DNA from: an uncultured Lachnospiraceae bacterium
GTDB taxonomy: Bacteria > Bacillota > Clostridia > Lachnospirales > Lachnospiraceae
NCBI GenBank assembly: GCA_910579225.1
Contig: CAJTTI010000014.1
Span: 17,114 to 81,113, forward strand
Direction of reading: 5' to 3'
Length of the DNA stretch: 64,000 bases
Position numbers and translations under genes: made by a program
Notes under the pieces: generated by a model
The model's database searches: none
Seen by the model: only the letters and a program-made list of their open reading frames with translations
What the model was told of the DNA's origin: nothing
Part shown: positions 57,516 to 64,000 of the stretch, piece after piece
Layout of the letters: each line of letters starts with the position of its first letter
Numbering within the stretch: position 1 is the stretch's first letter

Positions 57516-59564
57516 ATGATTAAAGTGGGAATGATTGTAGGGGACCGCTATGAGATCCTGGAAAAGGTAGGAGTCGGCGGCATGGCCGAAGTTTTCAGAG
57601 GAAAAGACCATAAGCTCAACCGGTTTGTCGCTATCAAAGTATTAAAAGAAGAATTCCGCGAGAACAGCGGATTTATAAAAAAATTCAAAGAAGAAGCCCA
57701 GGCTGCTGCCGGTCTTGCACATCCCAATATTGTAAATGTCTATGACGTAGGTGATGAATTAGGAATCTATTATATTGTGATGGAACTGGTAGAGGGGATC
57801 ACTTTAAAAAAATATATAGAACGTAAAGGGAGGCTGACTATCAAGGAGGCCACCAGCATTGCAATCCAGGTGTCGGCAGGTCTGGAAGTGGCACATAATA
57901 ACCAGATTGTTCACAGAGACATCAAGCCTCAGAATATTATCATATCCAGAGAGGGAAAAGTAAAAGTTACTGATTTTGGGATTGCGAAAGCAGCATCCTC
58001 CCAGACGACGACTTCCACAGCCATGGGTTCCGTCCATTATGCATCTCCGGAACAGGCTAGGGGCGGTTATGTGGATCACAGAAGCGATATCTATTCTCTG
58101 GGAATTGTACTTTATGAGATGGTGACCGGCAGAGTGCCTTTTGACGGGGATACGGCGGTTACGGTAGCGGTTAAGCACCTTCAGGAGGAGATGGTGCCTC
58201 CGACAACCTATAATCATGAGATTCCATTCAGCCTGTGTCAGATCATCAGAAAGTGTATGGAAAAAAGTCCGGACCGCAGATATCAGGATATAGGTGATCT
58301 GCTGGCAGATTTAAAGCAGTCATTAATGGATCCGGAAGGCGATTTTGTTCAGATGGTGGATCTGGATTCTCAGGCAAGGACTGTGGTTATGAGAAAAGAA
58401 AACACTTCCAAAGTAAAGGCGTCCAGGAAGATTGAGCGGATAGAAGAGGATGAGGAAGAGTATGACGAAGACGAGTATGATGAGGAGGAAGAGGAAGAAC
58501 TAAGTCCTGCTGTTGAACGGATCATGACGGTTGCAGGTGTAGCGCTTGCAGTTATCATTGTTGTGGTTATGCTGGTGCTGCTGTCCAGAATGCTGGGATT
58601 TGGGAGCGGCAAAGACACAGAGGAGGATCCAAAACAGACAGAGCAGGAAGCAGATCAGGAGGAACCGGAGGAAGAAGATGATGTGAATACAGTTGTGGTG
58701 CCGAATTTGCTTGGGAAAACCATGACGGAGGCTAAGACAGAGCTGAAAAACCTGGGGATCAGTATCACGCTGAAGGGAAGCGAAGCATCCAGTGAATATG
58801 CAGAGGGACAGATTATTCGTCAAAATGTTAAATCAGGAGACCGGGTGCCGGTTGGAAGTTCCGTTGAAGTGGTAACTGCCAGCGCACCTTCCGGCACGGA
58901 TTCCACACCGTCTCAGCAGCCGGGGGATACGGTTCCGAAGACAGAGCAGGCGACAGTACCTAAAGTAGAAGGGCAGACGGAGGCAAATGCGAAGAGTGCT
59001 CTGGAGGCTGCAGGACTGAAAATAGGATCAGTGACAGAAGCTAACAGTAATACAGTTCCTGCCGGGACTGTGATCAGCCAGGCGCCTGCAGGTAATACCA
59101 GTGCAGAAAAAGGGACCTCTGTGAATCTGGTAATCAGTAAAGGTCCGAATAACGTAAAAGTAACCGATGTAATCGGACACAGGGAAGCTCATGCAATTAA
59201 ACAGCTGCAGGAAGCCGGGTTCCAGGTAGAAGTAAAGGATGTGTATTCAGATACCATTGATGAGGGACTGGTAGTGAGCCTGAATCCGGACAGAGGCAGT
59301 TCGGTTGCGCCGGGCAGTAAAGTGACAGTTTCTGTCAGCCGCGGGCGAGAGCAGGTGAAGATACCTTCTGTCAGCGTAGGGATGAGCTTTGAACAGGCAT
59401 CAGAACGACTGGAGGATGCAGGTTTTGAGGGAACGATTCAGGAGGGGCTGGAGAAGAGCGAATCCGTGGGAGCCGGTTATGTAACCCGGTTTGAACCTTC
59501 CAATACCGTTGATCCTTATGGAACAGTGACAATTTATGTGAGCACAGGAGACGATCCGGAATAA
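57516..59564 (+). CDS. prkC: PASTA-domain serine/threonine protein kinase
   Basis: A 682-residue membrane kinase that senses peptidoglycan fragments. The N-terminal catalytic domain has VGVGGMAEVFRGKD, AIKVLKEE, catalytic HRDIKPQNI (~133), TDFGIAK and the activation loop TTTSTAMGSVHYASPEQARG. A strongly acidic linker of about 20 residues then precedes one transmembrane helix (about 336-362). Four extracellular PASTA repeats follow (starting VVVPNLLGKTMTEAK; ATVPKVEGQTEANAK; VKVTDVIGHREAHAI; VKIPSVSVGMSFEQA). GAGGTAGGATT before the ATG. Operon with prpC and rsgA. Confidence 0.96.
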   Translation: MIKVGMIVGDRYEILEKVGVGGMAEVFRGKDHKLNRFVAIKVLKEEFRENSGFIKKFKEEAQAAAGLAHPNIVNVYDVGDELGIYYIVMELVEGITLKKYIERKGRLTIKEATSIAIQVSAGLEVAHNNQIVHRDIKPQNIIISREGKVKVTDFGIAKAASSQTTTSTAMGSVHYASPEQARGGYVDHRSDIYSLGIVLYEMVTGRVPFDGDTAVTVAVKHLQEEMVPPTTYNHEIPFSLCQIIRKCMEKSPDRRYQDIGDLLADLKQSLMDPEGDFVQMVDLDSQARTVVMRKENTSKVKASRKIERIEEDEEEYDEDEYDEEEEEELSPAVERIMTVAGVALAVIIVVVMLVLLSRMLGFGSGKDTEEDPKQTEQEADQEEPEEEDDVNTVVVPNLLGKTMTEAKTELKNLGISITLKGSEASSEYAEGQIIRQNVKSGDRVPVGSSVEVVTASAPSGTDSTPSQQPGDTVPKTEQATVPKVEGQTEANAKSALEAAGLKIGSVTEANSNTVPAGTVISQAPAGNTSAEKGTSVNLVISKGPNNVKVTDVIGHREAHAIKQLQEAGFQVEVKDVYSDTIDEGLVVSLNPDRGSSVAPGSKVTVSVSRGREQVKIPSVSVGMSFEQASERLEDAGFEGTIQEGLEKSESVGAGYVTRFEPSNTVDPYGTVTIYVSTGDDPE

Positions 59565-59591
59565 GATGCAGGACAGCAGACGGGGAAGAGG

Positions 59592-60476
59592 ATGCAGGGA
59601 AAGATTGTAAAAGGAATTGCAGGTTTCTATTACGTATATGTAGAAGACCTTGGTGTCTATGAATGTAAGGCAAAAGGTATTTTTCGAAATCAGAAGCAGA
59701 AACCCCTGGTAGGGGATGATGTGGAGATTGGGATTCTGGACGAAAAGGAAAAAGAAGGTACGATTATAAAGCTTCTGCCACGCAGTACGGAATTGATTCG
59801 TCCGGCAGTGGCGAATGTGGACCAGGCCTTAGTGATCTTTGCAGCAGCAAAACCGAAACCGAATCTGTCTCTGCTGGATCGCTTTCTGGTCATGATGAAT
59901 CGTCAGTCTGTGGATACGATTATCTGTTTTAATAAAAAGGACGAGGCTTCTGAAGCGGACCTGGAAAAACTCCGGAACATTTATGCCGGATGTCAGAACC
60001 GGCTTCTTTTTATCAGTGCAAAGTATCAGGAAGGAACGGGAGAACTGAAAAAACTGCTTCAGGGACATACAACGACGATGGCAGGTCCTTCCGGTGTAGG
60101 AAAATCTACGATTATTAACCTGCTGATTCCGGATGCGGGTATGGAAACAGGCGAAATCAGTGAGAAAATTGACAGAGGAAGACATACGACCAGACACAGT
60201 GAGCTTTTTCATCTGGTAGCAGGGAGTTATATCTTTGATACGCCAGGTTTTAGCTCTTTGGAGATTGGAGATATGGATAAAGAAAAACTCAGATTCAGTT
60301 ATCCGGAGTTTCATGAATATGAGGGGACATGTCGTTTTCAGGGCTGTCTTCATGACAGAGAGCCGGACTGTGCAGTGAAAATGGCAGTAAAGGAAGAGAA
60401 AATCAGCCTGCAACGATATGAAAGCTATATTATGTTATTAAAAGAACTTCAGGAAAAAGAAAAAAGGAGATATTGA
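59592..60476 (+). CDS. rsgA: Ribosome small subunit-dependent GTPase A
   Basis: A circularly permuted GTPase that proofreads late 30S assembly. Motif order G4-G1-G3 is visible: NKKD (~114), GPSGVGKSTIINLL (~165) and DTPGFSSLEIG (~212). An N-terminal OB fold (GKIVKGIAGFYYVYVEDLG, LVGDDVEIGIL) precedes, and a zinc-binding C-terminal part (CRFQGCLHDREPDCAVK) follows. Length 294 is normal. AGGAAAG ribosome binding site lies after the first ATG region of the spacer, 27 bp after prkC. Its stop lies six bases before the rpe ATG. Confidence 0.95.
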   Translation: MQGKIVKGIAGFYYVYVEDLGVYECKAKGIFRNQKQKPLVGDDVEIGILDEKEKEGTIIKLLPRSTELIRPAVANVDQALVIFAAAKPKPNLSLLDRFLVMMNRQSVDTIICFNKKDEASEADLEKLRNIYAGCQNRLLFISAKYQEGTGELKKLLQGHTTTMAGPSGVGKSTIINLLIPDAGMETGEISEKIDRGRHTTRHSELFHLVAGSYIFDTPGFSSLEIGDMDKEKLRFSYPEFHEYEGTCRFQGCLHDREPDCAVKMAVKEEKISLQRYESYIMLLKELQEKEKRRY

Positions 60477-60481
60477 CAATC

Positions 60482-61132
60482 ATGAAAAAGTATTTGTCGC
60501 CATCAATTTTATCAGCAGATTTCACACATCTCGGGGAAGATATCAGGCTGGCAGAAGAAGCAGGGGCACAATATCTGCACTATGACGTCATGGATGGCCT
60601 GTTTGTTCCCAGTATATCGTTCGGTATGCCGGTGCTTCGGTCCGTCCGCAGGATTACGGATCTGGTATTGGATGTTCATTTGATGATTGAAAAGCCGGAA
60701 CGATATATTGATGAGTTTGCAGACTGCGGAGCAGATATCATCACCATACATTATGAGGCCTGTGAAGATCTGCCGGGAACACTCCAAAAGATCAGAGCGA
60801 AAGGGCTGAAAGCAGGAGTGGTGATCAAGCCAAATACACCAAACGGCGTATTGGAAGGGGTGCTGGATCAGGTGGATATGGTGCTTCTGATGACGGTGGA
60901 GCCGGGATTTGGAGGTCAGGCTTATATCCCCTCTTCCACAGAGAAGATAAAGGAACTGCGCCGGATGCTGGATGCACGGGGGCTGCAGACGGATATTGAA
61001 GTGGATGGAGGAATTAAGAAAGAGAACCTTCAGACAGTACTGGATGCAGGTGCAAATGTGATTGTAGCCGGTTCAGCAATCTTTGCCGGAGACATTAGAC
61101 AAAATGTGCAGGATTTTCTTAAGATGATGTAA
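60482..61132 (+). CDS. rpe: Ribulose-phosphate 3-epimerase
   Basis: Interconverts ribulose-5-phosphate and xylulose-5-phosphate in the pentose phosphate pathway. A 216-residue TIM barrel with LSPSILSADF, HYDVMDGLFVPSISFG (metal-binding His and Asp), DVHLMIEKPERYI, the VIKPNTP segment, MTVEPGFGGQAYI and VDGGIKKENL. Length is normal. AAAGGAG is 12 nt from this ATG; a TTG three codons earlier is too close. It lies in the conserved operon order rsgA-rpe-thiN. Confidence 0.96.
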   Translation: MKKYLSPSILSADFTHLGEDIRLAEEAGAQYLHYDVMDGLFVPSISFGMPVLRSVRRITDLVLDVHLMIEKPERYIDEFADCGADIITIHYEACEDLPGTLQKIRAKGLKAGVVIKPNTPNGVLEGVLDQVDMVLLMTVEPGFGGQAYIPSSTEKIKELRRMLDARGLQTDIEVDGGIKKENLQTVLDAGANVIVAGSAIFAGDIRQNVQDFLKMM

Positions 61133-61141
61133 GGGTAACAT

Positions 61142-61792
61142 ATGAAGACATTGATAATCAGCGGGGGCAATATCGATAACGATCTTGCCCTCAGAATTTT
61201 GCAGGAACCGTTCGAGCATATCATCGGAGTGGACGGGGGACTTGCTTTCTGCTTTGAGCACGGGATTGTACCTACCAGGATTGTAGGTGATTTTGACACA
61301 CTGGATGAGAAGATTTTAAAATGGTATAAAGAACATACAGAGATTGAGATACAGGAATATAATCCGGTGAAGGATGCAACCGATACACAGATTGCTGTGG
61401 AGCTGGCATTAAAACTTGGGAGTAAAAGCATCATAATTCTGGGAGGAACCGGTACCAGATTGGATCATGTGCTGGGGAATATTCAGGCATTGTATCTGGC
61501 TCTGGAAGAAGGGGTGGATTGCCGGATGATAGACACTCATAACCAGATAAGACTGATTCAGGACCAGTGTATATTGCATAAGTCAGAACAGTATGGGACT
61601 TACTTTTCTTTGATTCCATATACAGCGGAGGTATTCGGAGTTACTTTAAAAGGAGTAAAATATCCGCTGGAAAAACATTATTTTACGGTGTATGGGACTG
61701 GAAGCTTTGGTGTATCCAATGAGGTTTTGGAGGATCAGGCAGAGATCTCACTGGAAAGCGGTATCCTGATTTTAATAGAATCAAAAGATTAA
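61142..61792 (+). CDS. thiN: Thiamine pyrophosphokinase
   Basis: Makes thiamine diphosphate from thiamine and ATP. A 216-residue protein: GVDGGLAFCFEHGIVPTRIVGDFDTLDE carries the DGG and GDFD metal-nucleotide motifs, DATDTQIAVELAL and ILGGTGTRLDHVLGNI complete the N-terminal catalytic domain, and the C-terminal part (YGTYFSLIPYTAEVFGVTLKGVKYPL, GSFGVSNEV) is the thiamine-binding beta domain. Length is normal. Begins 9 bp after rpe; last gene of the run. Downstream A-rich and T-rich sequence may serve as a weak terminator before the rpsB promoter. Confidence 0.95.
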   Translation: MKTLIISGGNIDNDLALRILQEPFEHIIGVDGGLAFCFEHGIVPTRIVGDFDTLDEKILKWYKEHTEIEIQEYNPVKDATDTQIAVELALKLGSKSIIILGGTGTRLDHVLGNIQALYLALEEGVDCRMIDTHNQIRLIQDQCILHKSEQYGTYFSLIPYTAEVFGVTLKGVKYPLEKHYFTVYGTGSFGVSNEVLEDQAEISLESGILILIESKD

Positions 61793-61820
61793 AAAAACCG
61801 CTGTATGCAAGTTTTTTTAC

Positions 61821-61850
61821 TTGACAAAAGAGAAGGATTTGTGCTAGAGT
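61821..61850 (+). promoter_or_regulatory. rpsB-tsf promoter
   Basis: Consensus TTGACA, an 18-bp spacer and TAGAGT, giving an about 130-nt leader before rpsB. Confidence 0.7.
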
Positions 61851-61913
61851 GTATAAGGCTGTTTGCATATACAAATTGTGCAGTTCAGTTTACGCAATAA
61901 TCACGCGGACGGA

Positions 61914-61947
61914 TTTCTGGAGCGGTGCCGGTTCGGTTCTCCAGGAA
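61914..61947 (+). promoter_or_regulatory. Hairpin in the rpsB leader
   Basis: TTTCTGGAG and CTCCAGGAA pair (one U-G) around a G/C-rich loop that can itself fold. It may take part in feedback control by S2, which is known for rpsB in other bacteria with different structures. Confidence 0.35.
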
Positions 61948-61989
61948 GAAAAGGTCCGGCGGAAGAAAAACCGAAACGGAGGAAGAAAA

Positions 61990-62718
61990 ATGAGCGTAAT
62001 TTCAATGAAACAGTTACTGGAAGCAGGTGTGCATTTTGGTCATCAGACCAGAAGATGGAATCCGAAAATGGCGGAATACATCTATACGGAGCGGAATGGC
62101 ATCTATATTATCGACCTGCAGAAATCTGTAGGGAAAGTGGACGAGGCTTATAAGGCGGTTGCAGATATTGCAGCTGAAGGCGGAAGCATCCTTTTTGTAG
62201 GCACCAAGAAGCAGGCACAGGACGCAATTGCTGCAGAAGCAGAGCGTTGTGGAATGTTTTATGTTAATGAAAGATGGCTGGGCGGTATGCTGACCAACTT
62301 CAAGACCATTCAGGGACGTATCAACCGTCTGAAAGATATTGAGACTATGCAGGAGGACGGAACCTTTGACGTTCTGCCGAAAAAAGAGGTTATCGCTCTG
62401 AAAAAAGAGATGGAGAAACTCCAGAAGAATCTGGGCGGCATCAAGGATATGAAGAGAATCCCGGATGCGATCTTTGTCGTGGATCCGAAGAAAGAGAGAA
62501 TCTGTGTACAGGAAGCACATACACTGGGCATCCCGCTGATCGGTATCTGTGATACCAACTGTGATCCGGAAGAACTGGATTATGTCATCCCGGGCAATGA
62601 TGATGCAATCCGTGCAGTGAAGCTGATTGTGTCCAAGATGGCAGATGCTGTTGTAGAGGCAAAGCAGGGAGAGGCTGAGGACTTCTACGAAGAGATGGAA
62701 GAGCAGGCAGAGGCATAA
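61990..62718 (+). CDS. rpsB: 30S ribosomal protein S2
   Basis: A structural protein of the small subunit. The 242-residue sequence shows the S2 signatures MKQLLEAGVHFGHQTRRWNPKMAEYIY, ILFVGTKKQAQDAI, NERWLGGMLTNFKTI, the coiled-coil region (LKKEMEKLQKNLGGIKDM), PDAIFVVDPKKERICVQEA and GICDTNCDPEELDYVIPGNDDAIRA. The acidic C-terminal tail is typical. The ATG used lies behind GGAGGAAGAAAA; the frame is open for 47 codons upstream but those fall in the promoter and leader. tsf follows after a structured 139-bp gap. Confidence 0.97.
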   Translation: MSVISMKQLLEAGVHFGHQTRRWNPKMAEYIYTERNGIYIIDLQKSVGKVDEAYKAVADIAAEGGSILFVGTKKQAQDAIAAEAERCGMFYVNERWLGGMLTNFKTIQGRINRLKDIETMQEDGTFDVLPKKEVIALKKEMEKLQKNLGGIKDMKRIPDAIFVVDPKKERICVQEAHTLGIPLIGICDTNCDPEELDYVIPGNDDAIRAVKLIVSKMADAVVEAKQGEAEDFYEEMEEQAEA

Positions 62719-62738
62719 AAAGATCTGGATTTTGAACA

Positions 62739-62829
62739 GCATCCGTTCGAACAGGCCCCGGAAGGGATTTCAGGACGCAGAAGCGGCCGGAAATTCTTCC
62801 AGACAGATAGGGTCTGGAGAGACGGATGC
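62739..62829 (+). promoter_or_regulatory. Structured intercistronic region between rpsB and tsf
   Basis: GCATCCGT (62739-62746) pairs perfectly with ACGGATGC (62822-62829). Inside, GGAAG-gg-ATTTC pairs with GAAAT-t-CTTCC (62760-62800), and TCCAGAC with GTCTGGA (62798-62818), the two sharing three bases. This would present a junction structure 12 nt before the AGGAGG of tsf. It could be an autoregulatory or RNA-processing site. Confidence 0.45.
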
Positions 62830-62857
62830 GGAACTTTTATATAGGAGGAATAGAATC

Positions 62858-63796
62858 ATGGCTATTACGGCAGCAATGGTAAAAGAGTTAAGAGAGATGA
62901 CCGGTGCGGGCATGATGGACTGTAAAAAAGCCCTGGCAGCAACGGATGGCAATATGGAAGCAGCAGTGGACTTTTTGAGAGAGAAAGGTCTTGCAACAGC
63001 ACAGAAAAAGGCAGGGCGTATTGCAGCAGAGGGTATTGTTGCAGCAGTCCTGGCAGATGATGCTAAGAAGGCAGTTGTTGTAGAAGTGAATGCAGAGACT
63101 GATTTTGTGGCAAAGAATGAGAAATTCCAGAATTATGTGGCAGAGGTTGCAGCGCAGGCTCTGAATACCACAGCAGCAGATATTGATGCATTTCTGGAAG
63201 AGCCGTGGGCATCTGACAGCAGCAAGACCGTAAAAGAGGCTCTGGCAGCACAGATCGCAGTGATCGGCGAGAACATGAACATTCGCCGTTTCCAGCAGGT
63301 AGTAGAGGAGAATGGATTTGTAGCTTCTTATATTCACGCAGGCGGCAAGATTGGCGTTCTGGTAGACGTGGAGACCAATGTGGTTAATGACGAGATCAAG
63401 GAGATGGCTAAGAACCTGGCAATGCAGATTGCAGCTCTTAAACCGGTATACACCAACAGCAGCGAAGTGGATGAGGAGTATAAGGCTCACGAGCTGGAGA
63501 TTATTAAGGCACAGATCGAGAACGATCCGAAGATGGCAGGAAAACCGGAGAAAGTCATCAACGGCGCTGTCATGGGCCGTCTGAACAAGCAGCTCAAAGA
63601 GATCTGCCTCATGGATCAGGTCTATGTAAAAGCAGAGGACGGCAAGCAGTTGGTATCCGCTTATGTGGCTCAGGTTGCTAAAGCAAACAGTGCAGATATT
63701 CAGGTAAAAGGCTTTGTTCGTTTTGAGACAGGCGAAGGTCTGGAGAAGAAGAATGAGGACTTTGCGGCTGAGGTGGCGAAGCAGATGAATCAGTAA
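62858..63796 (+). CDS. tsf: Translation elongation factor Ts
   Basis: Nucleotide exchange factor for EF-Tu. A 312-residue protein with the N-terminal UBA-like domain MAITAAMVKELREMTGAGMMDCKKAL, the TDGNMEAAVDFLREKGLA helix, core subdomains (VEVNAETDFVAKNEKF, YIHAGGKIGVLV, MAKNLAMQIAAL) and a C-terminal EICLMDQVYVKAED segment. Length is normal. ATG behind ATAGGAGGAATAG; the open frame upstream lies in the structured gap. A strong intrinsic terminator follows. Confidence 0.97.
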   Translation: MAITAAMVKELREMTGAGMMDCKKALAATDGNMEAAVDFLREKGLATAQKKAGRIAAEGIVAAVLADDAKKAVVVEVNAETDFVAKNEKFQNYVAEVAAQALNTTAADIDAFLEEPWASDSSKTVKEALAAQIAVIGENMNIRRFQQVVEENGFVASYIHAGGKIGVLVDVETNVVNDEIKEMAKNLAMQIAALKPVYTNSSEVDEEYKAHELEIIKAQIENDPKMAGKPEKVINGAVMGRLNKQLKEICLMDQVYVKAEDGKQLVSAYVAQVAKANSADIQVKGFVRFETGEGLEKKNEDFAAEVAKQMNQ

Positions 63797-63820
63797 ACTT
63801 CTGAGAAGAATTGATTTACG

Positions 63821-63864
63821 AACCCCTGAAAATCCCATAGAATGGGCATTTTCAGGGGTTTTTT
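63821..63864 (+). terminator. Intrinsic terminator of rpsB-tsf
   Basis: AACCCCTGAAAAT pairs with ATTTTCAGGGGTT (13 bp; a CCAT/ATGG pair extends the stem towards the loop), followed by TTTTTT. Textbook rho-independent terminator. Confidence 0.95.
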
Positions 63865-63888
63865 GCGTTCTTGGGAGAAGTTCATAAC

Positions 63889-64000
63889 TTATCGTAAATT
63901 ACCGTATTTTGAGTGCCGATTTGGGGGATTTTTGGGGGAAGAATTGTAAGCGTCAAATAAGAACGTGTAGTGAAATATATGGCGTTCTCCTGTAAAATCA
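63889..64000 (-). CDS. Possible C-terminal end of a minus-strand gene entering from the right
   Basis: A minus-strand frame is open from the right edge to a TAA at 63889-63891, giving 36 residues that end SSPKNPPNRHSKYGNLR. A basic, proline-rich tail of this kind and the GGGGGATTTTTGGGGGA sequence that encodes it recall the 3' ends of tyrosine recombinase genes of integrative elements, but the catalytic part is outside the window and a second frame is open as well. The rest of 63865-64000 shows nothing else. Confidence 0.25.
   Translation of the reverse strand, partial: DFTGERHIFHYTFLFDAYNSSPKNPPNRHSKYGNLR

Noticed and set aside
58370..58618. Serine-rich frame on the minus strand
   Set aside because: It is the complement of the acidic linker of the PASTA kinase and has no independent support.
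1..64000. CRISPR arrays, rRNA, tRNA genes
   Set aside because: No regularly spaced direct repeats, ribosomal RNA stretches or convincing tRNA cloverleafs were seen in reading the window.

Overview
The window looks like a chromosomal segment of a Gram-positive anaerobe of the family Lachnospiraceae (Bacillota, Clostridia). This rests on gene content and order, not on a database match: a murE / priA-def-fmt-yugP-rsmB-rlmN-prpC-prkC-rsgA-rpe-thiN run followed by rpsB-tsf, strong AGGAGG ribosome binding sites, a DAP-type MurE, many small regulators, a bacteriohemerythrin with a DUF3786 partner, and a GH36 alpha-galactosidase with its AraC regulator. Base composition is moderate, with a few AT-richer patches (about 1.1-1.9 kb and 35.2-37.3 kb).

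Layout. 1-1.9 kb: the left edge cuts a SagB-type oxidoreductase; next come a small truncated gene and a GNAT gene with an internal deletion. 2-3.9 kb: azlCD branched-chain amino acid exporter and a prolyl-tRNA editing deacylase. 3.9-18.5 kb: accessory region of small orphan proteins, a single-domain NnrE, a decayed sigma/propeller locus, an Rpn nuclease followed by a stand-alone copy of its C-terminal domain, an Imm26-like protein, a 1730-residue DUF5724/DUF4132 protein and a Uma2-family protein. 18.6-25 kb: LytTR-DUF3021-ABC exporter operon, a beta-lactamase-fold hydrolase and a PEP/pyruvate-binding protein with a degenerate RecA-like N-terminus. 25-31.3 kb: gltX, a UvrD-type helicase, a YigZ protein and two zinc-ribbon proteins. 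31.3-35.1 kb: hemerythrin, DUF3786, an acetyltransferase with an extra domain, and an S66 peptidase. 35.2-37.3 kb: a Septu-type (PtuA/PtuB) defence pair. 37.4-38.2 kb: a strongly folding leader and a lipoprotein. 38.5-48.4 kb: carB without carA, a second lipoprotein, AraC plus alpha-galactosidase, a 42-residue membrane protein, GNAT and HD-domain proteins. 48.4-63.9 kb: the conserved housekeeping block, closed by a clear intrinsic terminator behind tsf.

Most notable: (1) three dispersed copies of a 44-47 bp palindromic repeat; (2) a multi-helix RNA candidate, including a three-way junction, between the Septu pair and a lipoprotein gene; (3) a second structured RNA between rpsB and tsf; (4) the Rpn nuclease with a tandem C-terminal-only paralogue and a promoter bracketed by a 9-bp inverted repeat; (5) several unusual domain fusions. 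No rRNA, tRNA, CRISPR array or intact insertion sequence was seen. All RNA folds and promoters were read by eye, without energy calculation or alignment.
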